Source of the DNA: Marasmius tenuissimus
Taxonomy: Eukaryota > Basidiomycota > Agaricomycetes > Agaricales > Marasmiaceae
Length of the DNA: 64,000 bases
Direction of reading: 5' to 3'
Assembly (NCBI GenBank): GCA_029532415.1
Contig: JAQOTA010000047.1
Location: forward strand, 930,001 to 994,000
The notes below the pieces were generated by a model, which was given only the letters and a program-made list of their open reading frames with translations, was not told where the DNA came from and did no database searches. Shown here piece by piece: positions 48,351 to 59,474 of this stretch (position 1 is its first letter; every line of letters starts with the position of its first letter). The translations under genes were made by a program, and so were the position numbers.

Positions 48351-49475
48351 CGGATACCTGCCAACTCCTGACCCCGTCACACGCGCGTCTCTTCGCTCTC
48401 TCGAGCTAATAGAGAAGCCATACGACCATCAGCTCGTGCTATTGTGTAGCTCTGAGCTCCTCGCAGGTTTGGTGAGTTGCGACAGGCCGCGACGCGTTGC
48501 CGGATGATGTATGGATTCCCACGGTCACGGATATTGCTCAATATTGCTCCAGCCAATCGCAATATCTCGGCAAGCAAAACTGGCTCATGGCTCTCGGCAC
48601 TCTGCGGCAATTCGACGATATAAAGCCTCACAGAACGAATTGTATCGCAATTTTATTTCATTTCCTTCCTCCCCCTCCCCCACCATCACGGTCAACCCTC
48701 CTCTGTCCCTCCACTTTCTCTCTCTCTCTTACTCTACGACGGAGTCTCCGTTCTACATCTATACAATCTTGGACTTCTGGGCAATGTTAAACGGCTGTGG
48801 TTGAGGTATCGGGCTTTTTGGATTTGGTCTCGTTGGTGCGTCTTCACTTCGTCTTCTGTTCGTTCGTCGTCTCATCAATCTCGGTTGCTCTAGTACCCGT
48901 CGCCTACACCACCTTACCGTCAAGGAACTCTCACTGTTGAAGGGGACACTTACAAATCAGAAGACTCGCAACAAAGCCTCGCCTGGGCTCGCCCTTTTGC
49001 TCCTCGTCCTCATCGCTCCGGCTCAGGGCCTACCGGCCGGGTCATAGAGCTGCCATCCGTCTTGGCGCCGCGTTGAATTTGAACAGCTTTTTGTCATCGT
49101 GGAAACCGTTCCGTTCATCGCATCCCCATAGTTCCTCACTCGGAGAACACCTGAAGGCCCAGAAACTCTGCTTGTCTTTCTCGTCAAGAATACTAGGTTA
49201 ACTATCTTCGTCGATTAGTGCATTGAGTGTAACAGTGCAGGGAACGTGTGGATAGATGAGGCAGGAAGAGGAGGAGGAAATCGGACGATGGGGATACCGT
49301 CCATCACTTGACTTTTACTCCTGGCCCGGACCACCTGTACAAAAAGTTTTATGGCCCTGTCCAAATACCAGTAAATCTTGATGCTATAAAATCCTGAATT
49401 CCCCACCGATTTCGTCCGTTGCCACGACTTCCACCATCTGCTCTCATTCTCGACCGTCGATTTTTGGTGATCACA
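48351..49475. other. Intergenic, promoter side of the copper transporter
   Basis: A frame at 48304-48507 (YLPTPDPVTRASLRSLELIE) directly follows the NACHT gene and could be an alternative 3' end through another intron. A long CT-rich tract occupies about 48660-48740. No other gene is recognised. Confidence 0.45.
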
Positions 49476-50165
49476 ATGGACCACTCAGGACATGGAAGCT
49501 CGTCTTCGTCTTCGAGTATGGACGGCGCCGCGTGCAAGATATCCATGCTTTGGAATTGGTACACCGTGGATGCTTGCTTCATCTCTGAGAATTGGCAAAT
49601 TCACTCAGCTGGTAAGCGATTAGCATCTAGACAATGGCGTTCATAAGTTAAATTCTGTACCACAGGTGCATATGTGGGAATGCTTATCGCCATTCTGGTC
49701 TTCGTCATTCTCGTTGAGGGTGTCCGCCGTATGGGACGAGAATACGATAGACGGATCGTGGCACATCAACGGGCTATGATACTGAACTCGAGTGCGTCGG
49801 TTGACAAGCTTGGCTCTGGTACCGTCCAGATCATGTTAGTGGGATCTTTTCGAGGCTCTATATAGCGTTTGCTTACCTCCCCGGCTTTGCGTTAGACCTA
49901 CATTCGGACAGCAAGCAGTTCGAAGTCTCTTTCACGCCGTTCAGTTTGGTGCCGGCTACATGCTGATGTTGTTGGCGATGTACTACAACGGTGGTATTAT
50001 CTTGACGATCTTTGCTGGTGCTTATATCGGGCACTTCTTGACTGGGGTACGCTGTTTCGTTCTTGTTTACTATCGAGTTCCGGGCTAAATGGTCAACATT
50101 TTCTGTAGCGCGATACGCTTGGCCATGCAGATAACCCTCATAAGGAGGCGTGTTGCGGGGCTTGA
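49476..50165 (+). CDS. CTR-family high-affinity copper transporter
   Basis: The ATG at 49476 gives [20 protein letters not shown], a Met/His-bearing N-terminus. The first span follows [20 protein letters not shown]. The second span has the copper-selective MxxxM in [12 protein letters not shown]. The third has the helix-packing GxxxG in [10 protein letters not shown]. The short last exon ends [18 protein letters not shown] with a CC pair that in other CTR proteins hands copper on. The trimeric pore imports Cu(I) at the plasma or vacuolar membrane. The predicted length of about 180 residues is normal for the family. Four exons. Confidence 0.92.
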
Positions 50166-50421
50166 TGTAGTTATGATTACAGGGCTATTTAGCATTTTGA
50201 GCCTTTATGGTTTATTCACGTCGTTTCTCTCTATCTCTTTGTTCTTTGTACATGATAAATGGAAAGTTGGAATAATAGTGAGCAATTCTGCTGTCTCGGT
50301 GCCTGAGTTACACATAGTACATACAATGGCGAAGGTGACGTGAGAATTCTGACTCAAGCAGACTTGCCCTCCACCGTCATCTTCCCTGCCGTTCCAGCGT
50401 CGCAGGGCACTGTTTGTCACC

Positions 50422-53409
50422 ATGCTCAACGTCTTTCATATTCTCGAACTCCCAAAACATGGAAATGGGCTCTCAACTACGAGCACTTCAGCAGTCAACG
50501 CTCTTGATGTCGGGTCAGCTTCACCTCCTCGAAAAGTCATGCGGTTGAATACCGATGTTGATATCGCGACTGCTTCTAGAGCTCGAGCCAAGTCTAATGG
50601 GGTAGTCAATATGAAGATATTGGGTAACCTCCGTGAGTAGCCTGTTGCCTTTGCTCATTCGTTGGTTTGTGTAACGATCTGCGAATGAATGTTATATAGC
50701 TAGTCAACCCAAGCCAACCGATCAATCCGACAGAAAGTTGATCAAGAAGTTTATGCAAGCTGTACTGAACCGAGAAGAGAGACCGCTACTGGAAACGTAC
50801 ACGAAAACTTCGAATCGATGCCGTGCGTTTGTTCTGAAGCAGAGTGGAGCGGCTCTCTATGAAGACCTCAAACAAGAGCTGGAGGGTTGCAATGTCCGCC
50901 TTGTCATTGAATTGAGATCACCAGATTTGAAGAGGGGGATTGACTGGATCAAGTTGTTTGTGGAGATCTGTGATTGGTTTCATTACCAGGTGGTGCGTAA
51001 TCAAGTTGGCTCGCAAAATGATGCGTCGTTCTGATATATGTGCCCAGAATGTCCTGTGCTCTACGTTAGCTTTCCTCGATCAAGCATACGTTCCGACGGT
51101 TAAAGGGACTTTGAATATTCAGTGAGCTTTCGTGTTCAAGCGCTCAAGGGCACTGTACTGAGTGTACAAACCTCCAGCGACCTGGCGTTTGCCATGTTCA
51201 ATGCCAGGATACTCCAGGACCAGGCGCTGGTAACATGCACCAAGGAAAGTCTTCAATCGTGGTCGAGCGACTTCGAGCGCAAATTTGGGTACGTATTTCC
51301 TCCCCCGTTGCTACTCGCATAATTCTTGAAAGTTTGAATAGCCAAAGACATACCGACCGCGAGAGCGTTGCAAAGCTATTCGCCCACCTTCAACTGCACG
51401 GGGAATACCCTCGGTTCGAAGTGATGTACAAAGAGATCACTCAATTCTACTACACCGGCGAATCCGAGAACAAGGCCCAAGAACTCGCCCACGAGCCTGA
51501 ACGGTTCCTCAAGCACATTATCTCGAGGATTGCTAGCGAGGTGGAGCGTTCGAAGGATGTTTTCCCAGCGATGAGTTGGAAACTCATTCAGGAGACCACT
51601 GAACAATCTCTCATGAAGGGTAGAGCGGAGTGGCTTGCGACGAAAGGTATGAGATTGGTATCTACGTGACCTCAGAAAGACGACTAACTATGCCGCTCAG
51701 TTGTCCCGCAGTACTTGGACTCCAAGGATATGGATGGCCTCGCAAGCATGTACCAGCTCTACACCCGTATCGGGCAAACAAAGGTCCTCTGCGCGTCATT
51801 CCGCAGGTATTTCGAGGTGGGCTCATCACTCTCTTTGCCCGAGTATTTGTCGCTGAATCAGTTTTCCAGGAATGTGTCAAGAGCATTGTTCTAGACACGG
51901 AGGCGACTATGGTGGACAACCTGTTATCCAACAAAGCTCTTGGAGAGACTACCATCAAGACAGCTTTCCTCGTCACACCCGTCCCCGAAGCTGCTGCGTC
52001 TACAAGCACTCCGCCTTCCAAGAAGCCCGATGAGGATTTCGTTCACGCCCTCAATGATGCCTTCAGCATCGGTTTCAAAGCCTGTCGAAAGAAACCCGCC
52101 GAAGCGCTCGCCAAACACCTCGACAAGGTCCTTCGCAAAGGGCAGGGTGGTCAAAGTGACGCCGAGTATACGGCTATTTTGGATTCCGTCCTGGCGCTGT
52201 ATCGATACTCGGATGACAAGGACGTGTTCAGGAGGTTCTATCATAGGCAGCTGGCGAAGAGGTTGTTGCTTGGGAAGAGCGCGTCAGATGCGTTTGAGAA
52301 GGCGCTGTTGAAGAAGTTGCGAGATAGTACGTGTTTTCCTTTACGAATCTGGGTCGTTCGGCGTGTTCTGATGACCATGGTTAAGACTACGATGCGGAGT
52401 TTGATCAAGCGCAGAATATGTTTACTGATTTGGCTTTGGCTCGGGACATGATGAACGAATATCATGGGAGGTTGTCGGAGGATAGCCTAGGGCGAAACCT
52501 ATTCGTGACAGTCCTACAGACGAGTGCTTGGCCGTTTGCTTCGCCCAAGGATGCGATCACCTTACCGCAAGATGTGAGTATGACCTTCATTCGTCGGCTG
52601 CGAGTATGTGAAGCTAATTATGTTGTGTATAGTTGCACGCGGAACTGGCCGCCTACGACGGATATTACCGGGAAAAGCATAAGAACCGGTCGTTGACTTG
52701 GGATCATTCGCTTGGGACGATGTCACTGAAAGGAAGGTTCAAGGCGGCGCCAAAGGAGCTTTCGGTTAGCTTGTATCAAGGCGTCGTGTTGCTTTTGTTC
52801 AATGATGGTGTTGAGCTGTCGTATGAGGAGATAAAGGAAGCGACCTTGATGGGTGCGGCGATCTTCTTTCTTCATCATAATTTCAATATTGATTTCTAAA
52901 ATGCCCCATCTAGAGGACGACGACCTCTGCAGGACTCTGCAGAGTCTGGCTTGCGGAAAGAAGAGGGTGTTGAAAAAGACACCGCACGGTCCAGATGTTA
53001 ACGATGGGGATAAATTCCATTTTAATGTCGATTTCGTTGACCCTCGGTCGAAGATCCATATCAACTCTATCCAGGCGAAGGTTTCTGTGCGTAGTCATTG
53101 TTCGATTCTGTTCCCTGGAAGTGCGGTTCTCATTACGTCTATCTCATCGAATAGGTTCAAGAATCAGTCAAGACGAACTTGGACATCGACGGCGACCGAA
53201 AGCACGTCATCGATGCTGCGGTGGTTCGTATCATGAAGGCGAAGAAGGAGATGATGTTCGAGCTGATGGTGAATGAGACGATTGAGGCTGTTCAGAAGCA
53301 TTTCAAGCCTGAGGTTGCGATGATTAAGAAGAGGATCGATTCGTTGGTCGAGGATGAGTATTTGGAGAGAGACGCGAAGGATAAGAATAAGTTTAGATAC
53401 TTGGCTTGA
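50422..53409 (+). CDS. CUL4: Cullin-4 (scaffold of CRL4 ubiquitin ligases)
   Basis: The ATG at 50422 gives MLNVFHILELPKHGNGLSTT. N-terminal cullin repeats include RKLIKKFMQAVLNREERPLL, the AFLDQAYVPTV repeat and FEVMYKEITQFYY. The cullin homology domain has VFRRFYHRQLAKRLLLGKSA and ALARDMMNEYHGRLSED. It also has WDHSLGTMSLKGRF, then DDLCRTLQSLACGKKRVLKK, DGDKFHFNVDF and IHINSIQAKVS, which are closest to cullin-4. The neddylation site is the Lys in AVVRIMKAKKEM. The end is LVEDEYLERDAKDKNKFRYL plus A. Exons join with about nine introns. It would bind DDB1 at the N-terminus and Rbx1 at the C-terminus. A few central exon joins (51000-51330) are less certain. Confidence 0.9.
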
Positions 53410-53761
53410 GATTGGGATGGTGTGTATGATTCATGGTGTCCGCCGTCCGGAAATATGTTGCGTACTTGTCGAATCTCGATTGTGCCAAGATCAATTCTCC
53501 AGGGATTGGCCCTGCTCAAGCGCTGGTGACCGGCGCTCTGGTTTTGTGGGGCCCGATTCGGAAGGGATATTGATCGCCGGTACCAATGCACCGCGCCTGT
53601 CACTAATACTATCACCATCGCTCAGCGCTCAGACTCGGAGGCGTTACGCGTCCTACTGGCTGGGTCCTTGGATGCCCGATGGATATGCGCGCAGTCGTAC
53701 TCAATAAATTGGGAGGCCCTCATATCTACCCTTGTACCACTCTACTATAATCGCCACCACC

Positions 53762-56700
53762 ATGCCAGAAGACGACAGAACACCATTCAAGAAAAGAAGG
53801 CTACAGAATGCTTGCGACGAGTGTAGAAGGAGGAAAGGTAAGAATTCCGAAAGTCAGATTGATCTTAGCTTATCTGGTACTAACATGAATTCATGGCGTC
53901 TTTCAGTGAAATGTAAGTAGAATTGACCTTCATCGAGAAACCGAGGTCGGAAAACTTAACCTTGGGAACTTCGTTTTTGAAGGTGACAGCGCGGAAATGT
54001 CAGGAACTCCCTGCACTACCTGTTTGGCATTTGGGACGGAGTGCACGCATGTACGTGCCCTCTCGCAGAAGGTAACCTGAATCTTTATCTATCGCATCAG
54101 TTACACTGATGATGTACACATAGAAGCGCGGACCTCCTAAAGGGTAAACTGAACTCGTTTTTCGGTTCCATTTACATTCTGAATGGGACTTTTTAACTCT
54201 TGTAGCACACCCCGCGGAACCAAAAACGTGCAGTGTCTTGTCAGGTCCATCCTATCAACCTCGAGGCCATATGTGGTACCAGAAAACCCGGAAGATACAC
54301 GTCTAATTCTCACGGAGCTAGCCAACCGCATTGTTTATCTGGAAGACCAGTTAGAGGCTCTCCAGAAGCGGGAGCGCAACCAGCAAAGCTCCGCAGCAGA
54401 CTCTCCCGAATCGTCAACTACGAACACATCGCCAATACTGCCGACAACTAACTCCTACACACCAGCTTACAAACCTGCGTATGTGGAGAACGGCGATGTG
54501 CGGAACCTTGGAGGTGCCAAGGAGGAGGACGCCGATCCGTCCACGGCAGATCTGGTGAATGCGGTTGTGAATCAATTGGCAGTCAGCACAGGGTCCGTGC
54601 TTCCCCACTCGCAAACAGGGGCCCTCGAACAGCATTTGAAGGAGCCTGAGGGCGGTGAAGGCGCTCGGGGCGAAACTAGTACCTCTGGGCCGGGAACTGG
54701 CAACGCGTGGCCATATGGGAAAGGACAAGAGCCCGCAAAGACCCCGGCTTGCGGAAAGAGGAAGGAATTCTGGAGTGTTCTTTCGGTGGGTCCGCAGTTT
54801 CCTTTCTTATCAGCTCCAGTTACCGACATCTTCGCTTTCTATTTCAGTGGCAGGTAATGACGGAGTCTCGAGACTCCTCCGAGTCGCTGACGTACCACCG
54901 ATACACATTTCCTCCTCCCGATCTCCTTCCGAGCTTGATATCACTTTTTTTCACAAATGCCCATCCAATTTTTCCTGTCCTTCATGAGGCCATTTTCGAA
55001 CAGGGCGTGAAGGAGGGCTTACACTACAAAGACACGTATTTTGCGAGTGTCTTGTTAGTGGTGTGTGCTATAGGGTCGAGATATTGTTCGGACCCCCGAG
55101 TTCTCGAGGACGCCGATGAAATCGAAGGATACCAGGAATTTGACGACCGAAACAATGGTCGTCGCAAGTCAAAAATTAGCTCAGGATGGAAGTGGTTTAG
55201 GCAAATCAAGTTAACAAGGGCGGAACTTGGTACCAGAGCGTCTTTGTACGAGTTGCAGATGTATTGTGTACGTCCTTCTACTACTCTTTGCTCGCCCTGC
55301 CTGAACTTGCCGCTCACAATCACCAGCTGGCTATATATTTCTTGCAGGGTACATCCAGCGCTGGTGCGTGCTCGGATATACTTGGGATTGGCGTTAGGCT
55401 GGCCCAGAATCTGGGAATCCACCGGAAGCGCCCCGCCAGCACACGTCCGCCAGCTCCATCACTATCTTTAGCTGCGAATGTGAGCCCCTCCGCAGAGTCT
55501 GAACTCTGGAGTCGAGCATTTTGGGGTTTGGTCAGTATCGATGTCGTGATGTGCCTATTCGTAGGCAGGCCGAGGGCAATACACACGGATGAGTAAGTTG
55601 TTGGCGTCTTTACGTCCTGTTTCTCCTGTTGCTGACGTTAGATATTCTTCCCTATTCCACAGCTTTGACCTTCCGCTTCCGCTTGCGTGCGACGATGAAT
55701 ATTGGGCATGGGAAGAACAAGTGGATGGGAGCCCTGACCAAGAATTCAAGCAACCTGAGGACAAACCCAGTAGAATGATCTACTGGGTGACATTCTTAAA
55801 ATTATTGGATATCATGGGATTCGCGCACAAGAACCTCTATGCCGTTCGGCGAAACGATATGTGGGCTAGGAACGGGGCGACAGAGGTAGAATGGAACGAG
55901 AAGATTGTGGCTGAGCTCGATAGCGCGCTTAATGCGTGGATTGACATTGTTCCGGGACATCGTAAGTTCCCTCCCTGTCATGTAGCGTCTTGTTCTTCCA
56001 AGCTCGTCTGAATACGATGTTGACAGTAAAATGGAATCCAAATAGTACCAACGACCCTGGATATAACCTGAACGAGCCGAGCCCATTCTTCCACCAATCG
56101 ACGGTCCTGTACGTGACGTACTACTGGGCTCAGATGATCGTGCATAAGCCTTTCCTTTCCACCATCCCGAGCCCTGTATCTTCTGTCTCCACCGACACTC
56201 CGATGTCCACGACTACAGCCCCCGGAACTCAGGTACCTGGTTGGAGATTCCCTTCGATGGCTATCTGCACGAATGCAGCCAAGTCGGTTGTCAGCCTCGT
56301 TGAGATAGCTCAGAGGAGAGAGTGTTTGAGGCAAGGGGATGAGTGCCGGCCTCCACTGTCAACAACAATAGTGAGTTTGTTTGCATCATCAATTTTTCGT
56401 TCAATTGACGGCGCTGCTTTGTGCTTGCACGTAGACTGCTGTCATATCATCTGCGGTACGTCTCAGCTATCTCTTCCTTCTGTTCACGTTCAATCAAATT
56501 GACTCGTCAGTAGATCATCCTATTCGTCAACGTATGGCGAGGCAAAGGGTCAAAGAACCAGTCTACTTCGAATTCGCTCCAGCACCTGGGCGATGTGTTT
56601 AGGTGCTTTGAGATCTTGAAGAGATGGGAGCATACGTATGTCTTGATAGGGTCTTTTCTCGGCTACACATCACTCAAATGTTTACTCTCTTTTTCCCTAG

Positions 56701-57686
56701 CTCTCAATCCGCTGGTCGACTCTGCGACATCCTAAACGGACTGCTTCCCGCGTACGGTCTTCCCTCGTCGTCGTCGATAGGACCCCACTTGGCTCGAGGG
56801 ACTCGCCGAGGTCGGGGCGAGAATGATGAAGGAGAGGAAACTTCTGATGCCCATTACGACTCCAGCGGGGAAGTGCAGAACCCGAACTTAATCAGGATGA
56901 TGGCAGCCCACCCGCGTCCGATTATTGAATCGAGACGCGTTGCCAACTCCAATTTTGCGGCACCGGACTCTCAAGGAGGGGAAGGCAGTACCAGCGCTCC
57001 TGACTCTCAGATGCACGACTCCGGAGCCCAGTCCTATCCACTTCAGCAACCTCAATTTCAGCCTCCTCACGTATCTCAGAACCCCCGTCATGATCAATTC
57101 ACCCTCCTTCTCGGCAGCGACGAACTGGGTGGTCTCGTGCGTCCGACAATCGACCGAAGCTTTGTTCATGACTATGGCCTTGGCAATAGCACATCGGAGT
57201 CGTCCAGGCCTATACATAGCAGCATGCACCCCAATCCGTACCAAGATGAAACCTCGTTTTGGCGCGGTGGTGGGGGGCATGCGGCGAACGCGTATGGGTC
57301 AAGCTTAACGGCGAACAGTGTACAAGACTCAAATTATCCGAATTCATACGCACAGGAACTTCTCTCCGGTGCCTTCGGGAATGGTACGTCGCTCGAGAGC
57401 CTCCCCCCCGTGTATGAGCGACATCTGAATCGTGATCAAGGTCCAGAAGTATTTGACTCCTCGTATGGAGCGCAACCTCAAGTCCCGGACGGGGGTTTCT
57501 CCACCAACGTATATGACCCAGGGTGCGTCTTCACCGCTTTCGCTGAGTGATGTCTGGGTTTACTTACCTGTGTGCTTACATGGCAGATCGTCGAGCGGAT
57601 GGAACTTGCCGACAATCGACTTGGATGAGGTTTTACGATCGCAAAGTTTTGGGTCGTTCTTATCGCAACTGCAAGGCCCATCGTAG
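53762..57686 (+). CDS. Zn2Cys6 transcription factor with fungal-specific middle domain (copy 1)
   Basis: The start is MPEDDRTPFKKRRLQ. The zinc cluster NACDECRRRK|VK|CDSAEM is assembled from three exons, the middle one only 6 bases (53907-53912, TGAAAT). It continues PCTTCLAFGTEC, so all six cysteines are present. A linker (RGPPKGTPRGTKNVQ) and a coiled coil (ILTELANRIVYLEDQLEALQ) follow. The Fungal_trans domain has YHRYTFPPPDLLPSLISLFF, HPIFPVLHEAIFEQ, VRLAQNLGIHRKR and LWSRAFWGLVSIDVVMCLFV with GRPRAIH. The C-terminus is long and disordered (Ser/Gln/Asn-rich) and ends FGSFLSQLQGPS. It is a nuclear DNA-binding regulator with unknown target genes. The paralogue starts at 62167. Confidence 0.9.
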
Positions 57687-57928
57687 ATCAGCTCTGAGTG
57701 CAAGCACGAAAGATTATGGGAGGAAGTAGACTGAATCTGGAATCTGACTGGTTGACACTCCTGGCTCAGAATCAGAAACCGGAAGAATTGAAGACGGCTC
57801 CTGTGAGTCTCCTCTAAGTATAACTCGAGCGACTCGTCGATGGATAGCGATCACCTGATGGTGGAAAGTTGCGTACAATATGTATCATGAATAACATTCA
57901 GGCGCGAATATCATACCTATCATAATCT

Positions 57929-58451
57929 TTACCAGCTCCCACCTTCAATACGGGTTTCGAAGACTTTCGACAGTCCTCTCGCTCGCGCCCGAAGCTTGCG
58001 GTAGCAACTCGCATAAAGATACTGGGCGAGATCCTTCGAGTAGCCGGAGCTGTCGTTCTTTTGTGCGGCGGAGGTTTTGGCCAGCCTTATGACCTCCGTC
58101 ATATAATCCGTGAAGTTGATTCTTTGGGGAAGACGCACCTATTGTCCTCACTCGCTCCACTGTTTCATACAGTAAGCATGTACTTCACATTCTCCATGTC
58201 ATCCCTAACTGGACCAACAAGGGCCAACACTGGCGATCTGGCACCGCAAGCGCCGCCGTGAGGTGGGCAAGCGTATGGTGCTCTTTCGGAAGTACGCATC
58301 GTTCTTGGATCGTGAAGGAGACGCTATTATCGTCGTCGCGTCGCGTTATATAGGCGATTGCGGCAGTGAGGAAGAAAATTCTGGACTGCACAGAGAGTGT
58401 TGACATGGTGGGAGTGTGGTATGAGCCCGATATTGTGATCGTGACTCTCAC
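57929..58451 (-). CDS. Possible hypothetical gene, uncertain exons
   Basis: Two protein-like frames, SFTIQERCVLPKEHHTLAHL (about 58340-58200) and INFTDYMTEVIRLAKTSAAQ (about 58130-57929, stop at 57929), can be joined by a short intron with an acceptor near 58140. Neither start nor family is recognised. The rest of 57687-58778 shows no other feature. Confidence 0.25.
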
Positions 58452-58778
58452 TTCAAGACCTCAACTCGCACAACAGGCAATCACGGCACCCAGAGATTCA
58501 AGGAATATATAGTATCAACGTCCATTTGGCAACCACTGAGATTCATACATAAAGACGTCCAGAACATCCAATTAAGTTGAACTGGCAACTTGCGATGGCA
58601 TTGGGTCTGCTGCGATAGGCTGTAGCTATCTCTTTCGAGATAGACGGGAGTTAAGAAGAGCTCTAGGTCTAGATTGCTGAGGACAAGAAACCTTTCGCAG
58701 TACAGAGAGAACGGCACCCAAAAACTCAACAGGACGATCCATCCAAGTGTCGACGTTGCGTTGAAAAGAAGAATTTGT

Positions 58779-59234
58779 TCAAGTGCCCCACAAGCGACCA
58801 CACAGTCGGTCCCTCGAGAAGTTTCCAATCTTGATGTAGATGCGCCTGGTTCTGGGAGAGAGTGTGTTGAGACCAAAGAATTTGTGTGAGAGGCTCTGAC
58901 GCACCTGTTTGTCAATTACATCCTCATACTTGGAAGATTTACAGCCCTTCGCGAAAAGGTTGACACACATTTCACAGGTTGTAGATCTAGAAAAATAAAA
59001 TTGGCGAACGTAGACGGCGGCTCCGCCCCTTGGGTCAGCATTTGGTCGATGTTTTGGACATTTTACGGGAGGGGTTGAGGTGTGTTTCGAGGGGCGGTCG
59101 TAGGTAACTGTGGCCTCGGAGATGTTTGATGTGGCCTCGGAGATGTTTGATGTGGATTCGGAGGTGTTTGAAGTGGATTCGGAGATGTTTGGGCTGGACT
59201 CGGAGGTGTTTGAAGCGGGTTTACTGCCGCTCAT
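58779..59234 (-). CDS. Hypothetical protein with NTSES heptad repeats
   Basis: The ATG at 59234 gives 151 residues. The N-terminus consists of five 7-residue repeats (SNISEAT, SNTSEST, PNISEST types) from a 21-bp minisatellite. A Cys-containing middle (PVKCPKHRPNADPRGGAAVY, CEMCVNLFAKGC) follows. The frame ends RDRLCGRLWGT at 58779. The repeats contain NxS/T sequons, but there is no signal peptide. More exons may follow to the left. I do not recognise the family. Confidence 0.4.
   Translation of the reverse strand: MSGSKPASNTSESSPNISESTSNTSESTSNISEATSNISEATVTYDRPSKHTSTPPVKCPKHRPNADPRGGAAVYVRQFYFSRSTTCEMCVNLFAKGCKSSKYEDVIDKQVRQSLSHKFFGLNTLSPRTRRIYIKIGNFSRDRLCGRLWGT
59111..59215. repeat. 21-bp minisatellite, five units
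   Basis: Five head-to-tail 21-base units of the type TGGCCTCGGAGATGTTTGAT+G, the first two identical and the rest with two to four changes. The period is a multiple of three, so the frame at 58779-59234 stays open through it. Confidence 0.9.
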
Positions 59235-59474
59235 ATCTCTTCCCCTCGCTCAACCCTTCTTCATTTATTTTCTATATATCTCACCTTCCCAGCTTGTGCC
59301 ACCCTTTTCGCAAAGTGGAAGAACACCGCCCTGGCCACAAAAGAGACCAACCAAAAACACGATGGGTGGTCTTTGGATAACCTGGTGGCGAGCGTTGTGC
59401 TGCTGTAATGGTCCAAAATTGGTGATGAGTGCCGATCGCACAGTCGATTCGAGTCCTGGAATGTAGTGCAAGCA

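Noticed and set aside
59111..59215. CRISPR-like regular repeat
   Set aside because: 21-bp units abut without spacers in a fungal genome. It is a minisatellite.
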